From assembly GCA_035771165.1 (NCBI GenBank), contig JAWNZC010000321.1, forward strand, positions 3,242,444 to 3,306,443: a DNA stretch of 64,000 bases. Reading direction: 5' to 3'. Both the position numbers and the translations under genes were made by a program. Every line of letters starts with the position of its first letter. Position 1 is the stretch's first letter. A model generated the notes under the pieces. It was not told the origin of the DNA. It saw only the letters and a program-made list of their open reading frames with translations, and ran no database searches. The DNA comes from Paragorgia papillata (lineage: Eukaryota; Cnidaria; Anthozoa; Scleralcyonacea; Coralliidae). Below are positions 43,901-55,900 of this stretch, piece after piece.

Positions 43901-46900
43901 AGAGAGTAGTTTATTAGAGAGGAGTTTATTAGAGAGGAGTTTATTAGAGAGTAGTTTATTAGAGAGGAGTTTATTAGAGAGTAGTTTATTAGAGAGGAGT
44001 TTATTAGAGAGGAGTTTATTAGAGAGTAGTTTATTAGAGTGGAGTTTCTTAGAGAGGAGTTTATTAGAGAGTAGTTTATTAGAGAGGAGTTTATTAGAGA
44101 AGAGTTTATTAGAGAGGAGTTTATTAGAGAAGAGTTTATTAGAGAGGAGTTTATTAGAGAGGAGTTTGTTAGAGAAGAGTTTATTAGAGAGTAGTTTATT
44201 AGAGAGTAGTTTATTAGAGAGGAGTTTATTAGAGAGTAGTTTATTAGAGAGTAGTTTATTAGAGAGTAGTTTATTAGAGAGGAGTTTATTAGAGAGTAGT
44301 TTATTAGAGAGTAGTTTATTAGAGAGTAGTTTATTAGAGAGTAGTTTATTAGAGAGTAGTTTATTAGAGAGTAGTTTATTAGAGAGGAGTTTATTAGAGA
44401 GGAGTTTATAAGAGAGTAGTTTATTAGAGAGTAGTTTATTAGAGAGTAGTTTATTAGAGAGGAGTTTATTAGAGAAGAGTTTATTAGAGAGGAGTTTATT
44501 AGAGAAGAGTTTATTAGAGAGTAGTTTATTAGAGAGTAGTTTATTAGAGAGGAGTTTATTAGAGAGTAGTTTATTAGAGAGTAGTTTATTAGAGAGTAGT
44601 TTATTAGAGAGGAGTTTATTAGAGAGTAGTTTATTAGAGAGTAGTTTATTAGAGAGTAGTTTATTAGAGAGTAGTTTATTAGAGAGTAGTTTATTAGAGA
44701 GTAGTTTATTAGAGAGGAGTTTATTAGAGAGGAGTTTATAAGAGAGTAGTTTATTAGAGAGTAGTTTATTAGAGAGTAGTTTTATTAGAGAGGAGTTTAT
44801 TAGAGAAGAGTTTATTAGAGAGGAGTTTATTAGAGAAGAGTTTATTAGAGAGGAGTTTATTAGAGAGTAGTTTATTAGAGAGGAGTTTATTAGAGAGGAG
44901 TTTATTAGAGAAGAGTTTATTAGAGAGGAGTTTATTAGAGAGTAGTTTATTAGAGAGGAGTTTATTAGAGAGGAGTTTATTAGAGAAGAGTTTATTAGAG
45001 AAGAGTTTATTAGAGAGGAGTTTATTAGACAGTAGTTTATTAGAGAGGAGTTTATTAGAGAGTAGTTTATTAGAGAGGAGTTTATTAGAGAGTAGTTTAT
45101 TAGAGAGGAGTTTATTAGAGAAGAGTTTATTAGAGAGGAGTTTATTAGAGAAGAGTTTATTAGAGAGGAGTTTATTAGAGAGGAGTTTGTTAGAGAAGAG
45201 TTTATTAGAGAGTAGTTTATTAGAGAGTAGTTTATTAGAGAGGAGTTTATTAGAGAGGAGTTTATTAGAGAGGAGTTTATTAGAGAAGAGTTTATTAGAG
45301 AGGTGTTTATTAGAGAAGAGTTTATTAGAGAGGAGTTTATTAGAGAAGAGTTTATTAGAGAGGTGTTTATTAGAGAAGAGTTTATTAGAGAGGAGTTTGT
45401 TAGAAAAGAGTTTATTAGAGAAGAGTTTATTAGAGAGGAGTTTATTAGAGAGGAGTTTGTTAGAGAAGAGTTTATTAGAGAGGAGTTTATTAGAGAAGAG
45501 TTTATTAGAGAAGAGTTTATTAGAGAGGAGTTTGTTAGAGAAGAGTTTATTAGAGAAGAGTTTATTAGAGAAGATTTTATTAGAGAAGAGTTTATTAGAG
45601 AAGAGTTTATTAGAGAGGAGTTTGTTAGAGAGGAGTTTATTAGAGAAGAGTTTATTAGAGAAGAGTTTATTAGTGAAGAGTTTATTAGAGAGGAGTTTAT
45701 TAGAGAGGAGTTTGTTAGAGACGAGTTTATTAGAGAGGAGTTTATTAGAGAGGAGTTTATTAGAGAGGAGTTTATTAGAGAGGAGTTTATTAGAGAGGAG
45801 TTTATTAGAGAAGAGTTTATTAGAGAAGAGTTTATTAGAGAGGAGTTTATTAGAGAAGAGTTTATTAGAGAAGAGTTTATTAGAGAGGAGTTTATTAGAG
45901 AAGAGTTTATTAGAGAGGAGTTTATTAGAGAGGAGTTTGTTAGAGAAGAGTTTATTAGAGAGTAGTTTATTAGAGAGTAGTTTATTAGAGAGGAGTTTAT
46001 TAGAGAGTAGTTTATTAGAGAGTAGTTTATTAGAGAGTAGTTTATTAGAGAGGAGTTTATTAGAGAGTAGTTTATTAGAGAGTAGTTTATTAGAGAGTAG
46101 TTTATTAGAGAGTAGTTTATTAGAGAGTAGTTTATTAGAGAGTAGTTTATTAGAGAGTAGTTTATTAGAGAGGAGTTTATTAGAGAGGAGTTTATTAGAG
46201 AGTAGTTTATTAGAGAGTAGTTTATTAGAGAGTAGTTTATTAGAGAGGAGTTTATTAGAGAAGAGTTTATTAGAGAGGAGTTTATTAGAGAAGAGTTTAT
46301 TAGAGAGGAGTTTATTAGAGAGTAGTTTATTAGAGAGGAGTTTATTAGAGAGGAGTTTATTAGAGAAGAGTTTATTAGAGAGGAGTTTATTAGAGAGTAG
46401 TTTATTAGAGAGGAGTTTATTAGAGAGGAGTTTATTAGAGAAGAGTTTATTAGAGAGGAGTTTATTAGAGAGTAGTTTATTAGAGAGGAGTTTATTAGAG
46501 AGTAGTTTATTAGAGAGGAGTTTATTAGAGAAGAGTTTATTAGAGAGGAGTTTATTAGAGAAGAGTTTATTAGAGAGGAGTTTATTAGAGAGGAGTTTGT
46601 TAGAGAAGAGTTTATTAGAGAGTAGTTTATTAGAGAGTAGTTTATTATAGAGGAGTTTATTAGAGAGTAGTTTATTAGAGAGGAGTTTATTAGAGAAGAG
46701 TTTATTAGAGAGGTGTTTATTAGAGAAGAGTTTATTAGAGAGGAGTTTATTAGAGAGGAGTTTATTAGAGAAGAGTTTATTAGAGAGGTGTTTATTAGAG
46801 AAGAGTTTATTAGAGAGGAGTTTATTAGAGAAGAGTTTATTAGAGAGGTGTTTATTAGAGAAGAGTTTATTAGAGAGGAGTTTATTAGAGAAGAGTTTAT

Positions 46901-49900
46901 TAGAGAGGAGTTTGTTAGAAAAGAGTTTATTAGAGAAGAGTTTATTAGAGAGGAGTTTATTAGAGAGGAGTTTATTAGAGAAGAGTTTATTAGAGAGGAG
47001 TTTATTAGAGAGTAGTTTATTAGAGAGGAGTTTATTAGAGAGGAGTTTATTAGAGAAGAGTTTATTAGAGAAGAGTTTATTAGAGAGGAGTTTATTAGAG
47101 AGTAGTTTATTAGAGAGGAGTTTATTAGAGAGTAGTTTATTAGAGAGGAGTTTATTAGAGAAGAGTTTATTAGAGAGGAGTTTATTAGAGAAGAGTTTAT
47201 TAGAGAGGAGTTTATTAGAGAGGAGTTTGTTAGAGAAGAGTTTATTAGAGAGTAGTTTATTAGAGAGTAGTTTATTAGAGAGGAGTTTATTAGAGAGTAG
47301 TTTATTAGAGAGGAGTTTATTAGAGAAGAGTTTATTAGAGAGGTGTTTATTAGAGAAGAGTTTATTAGAGAGGAGTTTATTAGAGAGGAGTTTATTAGAG
47401 AAGAGTTTATTAGAGAGGTGTTTATTAGAGAAGAGTTTATTAGAGAGGAGTTTATTAGAGAAGAGTTTATTAGAGAGGTGTTTATTAGAGAAGAGTTTAT
47501 TAGAGAGGAGTTTATTAGAGAAGAGTTTATTAGAGAGGAGTTTGTTAGAAAAGAGTTTATTAGAGAAGAGTTTATTAGAGAGGAGTTTATTAGAGAGGAG
47601 TTTGTTAGAGGAGAGTTTATTAGAGAGGAGTTTATTAGAGAAGAGTTTATTAGAGAAGAGTTTATTAGAGAGGAGTTTGTTAGAGAAGAGTTTATTAGAG
47701 AAGAGTTTATTAGAGAAGATTTTATTAGAGAAGAGTTTATTAGAGAAGAGTTTATTAGAGAGGAGTTTGTTAGAGAGGAGTTTATTAGAGAAGAGTTTAT
47801 TAGAGAAGAGTTTATTAGTGAAGAGTTTATTAGAGAGGAGTTTATTAGAGAGGAGTTTGTTAGAGACGAGTTTATTAGAGAGGAGTTTATTAGAGAGGAG
47901 TTTATTAGAGAGGAGTTTATTAGAGAGGAGTTTATTAGAGAGGAGTTTATTAGAGAAGAGTTTATTAGAGAAGAGTTTATTAGAGAGGAGTTTATTAGAG
48001 AAGAGTTTATTAGAGAAGAGTTTATTAGAGAGGAGTTTGTTAGAGAAGAGTTTATTAGAGAGGAGTTTATTAGAGAGGAGTTTATTAGAGAGGAGTTTGT
48101 TAGAGAAGAGTTTATTAGAGAGGAGTTTATTAGAGAGTAGTTTATTAGAGAGGAGTTTATTAGAGAAGAGTTTATTAGAGAGGAGTTTATTAGAGAGTAG
48201 TTTATTAGAGAGGAGTTTATTAGAGAGTAGTTTATTAGAGAGTAGTTTATTAGAGAGGAGTTTATTAGAGAGGAGTTTATTAGAGAGGAGTTTATTAGAG
48301 AGGAGTTTATTAGAGAGGAGTTTATTAGAGAAGAGTTTATTAGAGAAGAGTTTATTAGAGAGGAGTTTATTAGAGAAGAGTTTATTAGAGAAGAGTTTAT
48401 TAGAGAGGAGTTTGTTAGAGAAGAGTTTATTAGAGAGGAGTTTATTAGAGAAGAGTTTATTAGTGAAGAGTTTATTAGAGAGGAGTTTATTAGAGAGGAG
48501 TTTGTTAGAGACGAGTTTATTAGAGAGGAGTTTATTAGAGAGGAGTTTATTAGAGAGGAGTTTATTAGAGAGGAGTTTATTAGAGAGGAGTTTATTAGAG
48601 AAGAGTTTATTAGAGAAGAGTTTATTAGAGAGGAGTTTATTAGAGAAGAGTTTATTAGAGAAGAGTTTATTAGAGAGGAGTTTGTTAGAGAAGAGTTTAT
48701 TAGAGAGGAGTTTATTAGAGAGGAGTTTATTAGAGAGGAGTTTGTTAGAGAAGAGTTTATTAGAGAGGAGTTTATTAGAGAGTAGTTTATTAGAGAGGAG
48801 TTTATTAGAGAAGAGTTTATTAGAGAGGAGTTTATTAGAGAGTAGTTTATTAGAGAGGAGTTTATTAGAGAGTAGTTTATTAGAGAGTAGTTTATTAGAG
48901 AGGAGTTTATTAGAGAGGAGTTTATTAGAGAGGAGTTTATTAGAGAGGAGTTTATTAGAGAAGAGTTTATTAGAGAAGAGTTTATTAGAGAGGAGTTTAT
49001 TAGAGAAGAGTTTATTAGAGAAGAGTTTATTAGAGAGGAGTTTGTTAGAGAAGAGTTTATTAGAGAGGAGTTTATTAGAGAGGAGTTTATTAGAGAGGAG
49101 TTTGTTAGAGAAGAGTTTATTAGAGAGGAGTTTATTAGAGAGTAGTTTATTAGAGAGGAGTTTATTAGAGAAGAGTTTATTAGAGAGGAGTTTATTAGAG
49201 AGTAGTTTATTAGAGAGGAGTTTATTAGAGAGTAGTTTATTAGAGAGTAGTTTATTAGAGAGGAGTTTATTAGAGAGTAGTTTATTAGAGAGGAGTTTAT
49301 TAGAGAGTAGTTTATTAGAGAGGAGTTTATTAGAGAAGAGTTTATTAGAGAGGAGTTTATTAGAGAGGAGTTTATTAGAGAGGAGTTTATTAGAGAGGAG
49401 TTTATTAGAGAGTAATTTATTAGAGAGGAGTTTATTAGAGAGTAGTTTATTAGAGAGGAGTTTATTAGAGAGGAGTTTATTAGAGAGTAGTTTATTAGAG
49501 AGGAGTTTATTAGAGAGGAGTTTATTAGAGAGTAGTTTATTAGAGAAGAGTTTATTAGAGAGGAGTTTATTAGAGAAGAGTTTATTAGAGAGGAGTTTAT
49601 TAGAGAGGAGTTTGTTAGAGAAGAGTTTATTAGAGAGTAGTTTATTAGAGAGTAGTTTATTAGAGAGGAGTTTATTAGAGAGTAGTTTATTAGAGAAGAG
49701 TTTATTAGAGAGGAGTTTGTTAGAGAGGAGTTTATTAGAGAGTAGTTTATTAGAGAGGAGTTTGTTAGAGAAGAGTTTATTAGAGAGTAGTTTATTAGAG
49801 AGTAGTTTATTAGAGAGGAGTTTATTAGGGAGAGTAGTTTATTAGAGAGTAGTTTATTAGAGAGTAGTTTATTAGAGAGTAGTTTATTAGAGAGTAGTTT

Positions 49901-52900
49901 ATTAGAGAGTAGTTTATTAGAGAGTAGTTTATTAGAGAGTAGTTTATTAGAGAGTAGTTTATTAGAGAGTAGTTTATTAGAGAGTAGTTTATTAGAGAGT
50001 AGTTTATTAGAGAGTAGTTTATTAGAGAGGAGTTTGTTAGAGAAGAGTTTATTAGAGAGTAGTTTATTAGAGAGTAGTTTATTAGAGAGGAGTTTATTAG
50101 AGAGTAGTTTATTAGAGAGTAGTTTATTAGAGAGTAGTTTATTAGAGAGTAGTTTATTAGAGAGTAGTTTATTAGAGAGTAGTTTATTAGAGAGTAGTTT
50201 ATTAGAGAGTAGTTTATTAGAGAGTAGTTTATTAGAGAGGAGTTTATTAGAGAAGAGTTTATTAGAGAGGAGTTTATTAGAGAAGAGTTTATTAGAGAGG
50301 AGTTTATTAGAGAGTAGTTTATTAGAGAGGAGTTTATTAGAGAGGAGTTTATTAGAGAAGAGTTTATTAGAGAGGAGTTTATTAGAGAGTAGTTTATTAG
50401 AGAGGAGTTTATTAGAGAGTAGTTTATTAGAGAAGAGTTTATTAGAGAAGAGTTTATTAGAGAGGAGTTTATTAGAGAGTAGTTTATTAGAGAGGAGTTT
50501 ATTAGAGAGGAGTTTATTAGAGAGGGGTTTATTAGAGAGGTGGTTTATTAGAAGGGAGTTTATTAAAAGTGGGCTTATTAGAGAGAGGGGCTCGTTACAT
50601 CAATAGCTTATTAAATAGGAGCTTATTACATGAGAGGCTTATTACAGAGGGGAGCTTATTAGGGTGGGGACTTATAAAGGGCAAGAAAAGCCTTATGAAA
50701 CATTAATTGAACAAGCTCAAAATTTCATCACATTTGTCAAATTCCTGGCCACTTATAGTCAACTATAAACCAATAGTCGTCCATTTCACAACGAAAATAT
50801 CCTTTAAAATGTTATTGGTTGTATTTTAGATATTTGTTTACAAATTAGGCCATAAAATATTAGTAAGAAAATGGCGATGCAGTTCGTGTTGTTTTATTGC
50901 TTATATTACATATGCTGGCACCAGTATTGGTGCAACACTAATTAAATTAACGAAAATCGTTTGTTTAGTGCGTGCAAGTAAATAGTTCCGGACGTTGGTT
51001 TTTCTCGCGTGGATCTCTAAGGGTTTTACGCTACATTTGATACAATAACTATCGAAAAACTTGAAATGGCCATGTAATAAACGATTTATTAACCTCGTTT
51101 ACAATGTCGATACGGGAAAATATCGGACCTTGGTCTTTTTTTGTACAAACCTTGCCTTCGGCAAGTTGATATGTGTACATATCAAGACCTTGGACTGATA
51201 TTTTCCCGTACAGACTTCTTGGTTAATAATCTCTTATTTTTTTTACAAAAATGAAATTGTTTATAATAAATTTATGGTATAAATCACATGTACTGTATAC
51301 TTTGTTGTATACAGGTCTAAAGATTTGTGGTCTGTGTTATATTAATAAGAATCAGCCTGTTTTGGAAGAATCTATTATAGAAGAAATATTTTCAGCAGTT
51401 GATGTACAGGTAATATATATGAGGTAAAATAATGAACTTACTACTTAAGGCTCGTTTGGCGAATTTTGCTGCGAGGTTTCTCGTCATGACGCATGCGATT
51501 GAGTGAATGACTTGAGTGAATATACCGCAATATAGATCCAATATACATTTGTAAGTCAATTCATTCGATCGCATTCGTCTGGAGGATAAAAATCGCAGCA
51601 AAAATTGCTGGTGTAAACAGGCCTAATGTTCTGAACTGCAGTATATAACTAGTAATGATAATTTTTAATAAAAAAGTTGAAAACGTCAAGTCAGAAACAC
51701 GTGTTCCTTCAAAATTTTACATGACGTACTGTATCTGTTTTCTAATCATAAGTCAACTGCTTTATATAACCGCCATCAGACCATATTAATTCAAGTCACA
51801 AGTGAAGCACAGTCAAATTGCAAGCCAACTGCAGTTAAGTTCATTGGCGTAGTAAGTTTGAAAAATAACGTTGTCTAAGCCGAGAAAATCAAAGCTAAAG
51901 TTTATGTAAATCAGGAGGTTTCTTTATCATATATAAAACCACGGACATCACGGATGGATTTCCTTTGTGTTTTCCTCATGAATTATTAATGAGTTTTTGA
52001 AGATATCTGAAAAGAAGATAATACAGACTGTATTAATGTGTATATAATATATTGTAAATTATTCAGTCAATTTATTTAATTAAGGTACTACCTAACAAGT
52101 TATCAAGATCCTTGCAGGAGAATCTTAAGATTAACCCAGAATAAAGACGCCCTGAGATCTAGTGTTGAATTTTACCAGGGGGGACATCAAATTTTACCAT
52201 CAGCGCATGTTGTTATTTTTTTGCGAGGTTTGATAGAAATAAGGTGTTTACAATTTATTATATAGTTTTATATTATTTACAATGATGTGTTAGTGTTAAA
52301 AAACAACAACGATTTGAAATGTTGATAAAATGTGTGTAAGTGACTCCAGGCGATTTGGAAGCTTGGGGAAGCTTTACATTTAACTCAGTCTCTATTTTAC
52401 CACAATTACGATTTTACTCACTGAATAATGTTTAAAATAAACATAACGAATAGAATTCTTGTATATGCCATGATACACTAGTAAGAAATCTCAAGCATTG
52501 CATAGATATAAGAATTTTAAAGACCACAATTTACTTTCATAGTTTTCTTCTCATTTAAAACTTGAAAACTCTAAGGGTAAAGCTTTTTCACGTTGCCAAC
52601 TAAAGACCCTGGGTACGAGTTTACGTGCATAGTTACACTCGCTTGCACCTAAGTGGAAACACCGCTCGTCAAAACATGTTCTATGTCAACGTCAAACATT
52701 AAAGTTTTCCTTGGAAGCATATTATGTTTCCCTTCGATATGTACATGTTTGTGCTCTTAGCCAATCACGTCTTGCCAATTCCACGGTGTCAATTTCAAAA
52801 CGGTTAACTTTTGAACATGTTTCGGGCGGCGTTTCCACTTAGGTGCAAATAACAATAGCGTTTCAGTTGGTGAATGGAGTTCACTGACCGCGGTTTATTG

Positions 52901-55900
52901 AAACGAATTTATGCGACACCCCCCCCCCCCCCCCCTCCAAACACACACCACTACGACCACCCCAAGTGTTATTTATCATCGCCATGCAATGTAGGTTTAC
53001 TTTCATCTTACAGTTTCCTTACTCTTACTGATCTTTTGTTTTGATCTTAGAATGAACTAATAAACAACACCCAGTTGCTCTGGTTACCGGTCCTACAGTC
53101 ATCAGATAAGAATGACGACACAGCATTTGTTTACAGCGTAAAAGACAAATGGATAAAAAAATCAAAAGTTTATTTGGATGATATCATTAATGGATTTATT
53201 TCCAAGCATGTGACGTTTAGGTTGAAGTGTAAATTTGAAATTTGTGCAGAAGATATCGGAGACACTGGTAAGTTAACGTAAGGTTTGCAATTACTTTGTG
53301 GTTGTTGGTTTTCTTAAATTCCATGTAAAGTAACCGGAAGTAAATGAACGGCAACAAGCGGCAGTCTATTGACTATTGAGCCAAACAAGCATTCCATTAT
53401 GACTCAATAAAAGAATGGCTGGCCACTGGCGTAATACTTTGATGAGATTTTCTCGTGTTTGACAAATTTTAAGTGCTCAATTACAAAAGAAGTCGAGTAA
53501 CTTTTTAAGCGTTCAAAAAAGAAGATAACATTGAACTGAAATGAATTTGTCTGAATAATTGTTGTTTAATAACATATTTTCACGAATGTTTTACGATATG
53601 TTTACTATGGTAAACAATATTAAATTATACATGTCAAATTAAGATTATTTAAAGTGTCTATGAAGTGAAAAAACTCAGCAATTATTTAAAAAAAAAATGA
53701 AATTTCAAGAAAATCTGGTGTATATAGTTCTCGAGCTATGAACTCTCAGTTTACCATGGCCAGTTCGTATTTGGAGAAATTTGGGTTTCTCAGTAACAAT
53801 GCTTTCTGACGAACGCAGAGGATCATTAAGGGGATGATTACATGGACTGGGCTGGCCCGGTTAACCGAGGTTGCCCAGTTAGCCGAGATGAGTTTTGAAT
53901 TGATGTGGATGATTTCAGGCCGAAATTCGAAATATATAATAAGGGCAAAGTTACGTTAGTTTTACTTCAGTTTTACACTAATTTAATAGTCTATTATTTA
54001 TGTCGACGCAATCTTTTGTAAGCCCATCGTTAACAAAAAGATTGTTATAGTCTTAAAGCGTTTTCACGAAGGCTAATTAATTTATTAAATCTTCGCTATG
54101 ATCACGAAACACACGAACAACGTTTTGATATTTCAGCCCGCTTTGCCGGGATGAAAACGAGTACATGTACATTTTCATCCTGGCAAACCGGGCTAACCCG
54201 CTTGCCATGTAATCGAAACGTTGAAAAAACATACAATTTATGTAGGACGCGAGCTAGTCCGGTCCATGTAATCAACCCCTAATACTAAAATCCGTTGTTC
54301 TTATGCATAGTACGTCATAAAGCATTATTAACAAGAGCCCAATTTTCTCCTGAAATTAAACAGTCATGGCAGTTTACTACCAAACTGTTATGTGTTATTA
54401 CCCTCATTAAATAAAGTTGTTTATGTTTATGTTATGTTAAATGTTGAGAGTTAATAGCTCGAGAACTATACATCAGGTTCTCTTGAAAGTTTCTGCCATG
54501 CTTTTATGTTTATTAAAACCAAAAAATGCCAACGAGTTTTTTCACTTTATAGATACTTTAAAAGAATAAGCCATTGCACGATGACGTAACATAGCGATGC
54601 GTGACTACAACTACCAGAATGCTTTGCTAGCATACTAGTGCTGATAAATGGAGGATACTGGCAAAGCATTGCCAGTATCCTCCATTTATCAGCTTTAGTA
54701 TGCTAGCAAAGCATTCTGGTAGTTGTAAGTCACCCAACACTATTTTACGTCATCGTACAAATGGCTTATTCGATTACAATGTAGGTATTAAGAAATTAAG
54801 AACAATACAGAATCCCCAAGCCACGACGCTGTCCAGACTTGCCCTCTGTGGAGTCATGGGTTGGAGTCCATGCACTAGCTTACACGCCAAATTAAACCTG
54901 AGTTGAAAACCCATGTGAATTGTCATTTGAGGGTTTGATTTATATATTTATTTATATTTTGTCAATTCATTAGATTAACTTGCGCTGTTCGAATGGTTGG
55001 TAGCTGGGAACTACAGTACGGCTGCACGGTTTAAATCGAAACCGCACTCTCGGTTAATAACAAGTAATTGTTATATATCAAGTGTCAAAGTCCATTTTTC
55101 TAGTTTTTTGATTGGTCGAGTGGCCCTCGCGTGGCGGTCCGAAAATCGTGATGTTTCCCGCGTAACCCATGGCAGTGGGTAACATTAATTATATTTTTCT
55201 GTGGAGAAAAATATGAAAACCGGAAGTAGATTGTTTAGTCTAGTTTGTCTTTGTTTTTTTCCAGTTTTTCTTCATTAAAAACAATGTTTGAAGGATTTGC
55301 TCAACATTTTTGTTGTCATTTAACACTTGATATATAACAAAACACAGTGTGTTTTGTGGCCCCTCGACTGCTCGTTGTTGCCCTCAGCTTCGCCTCGGGA
55401 AACAACGGCAGTCTCGGACTGTTTTGCATAAGCTGCAAAACGACGTCATTCCGACTTTGTACCTAATAGTTTTTGCTGTGTCTCTAAAACATCTAGATTG
55501 CGTGCTGAAAACTTTTAATTTGGTTACCCATGCATGCAAGTGCGCCAGAAAATTATATGAGCCATGTGTTGGTTGACATAAAAACGAAAAATGGTGAAAT
55601 CATCTGTGTCTCATTAGAACAGATATTTTAAAATTATAAATAACTATCTCGTTGCAGTATATAGTAGTGCGTCTAGATCTCATGATGTATTTGCTGAATA
55701 ACTGTATTACATGCATGTTGTATAGGGATTTTAGGTGAAGCAAAATTTCGTGTGTAAGAATATATACATTTTAAAACCAAACTGGGACCAGTTGCGAAAA
55801 TGCAACATCAGGATCTTCCAGCTAAGAATGGAACCCGCGGCCCACCGCGATTCAGTGCTCTGACCACTGAGCTATGGAGGCTGTTTTCACGGTCTTTGTA

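Noticed and set aside
33976..50606. Many forward frames of 80-977 codons (LLERS, LLEKS, LLESS, FIREE repeats)
   Set aside because: They are produced by a 15-bp repeat that is a multiple of three. They overlap each other in different frames, start arbitrarily and lie within a clear intron.
33893..50670. CRISPR array or centromeric satellite
   Set aside because: Units are contiguous, with no spacers, in an animal intron. A 15-bp unit confined to one intron is a minisatellite, and nothing here indicates a centromere.
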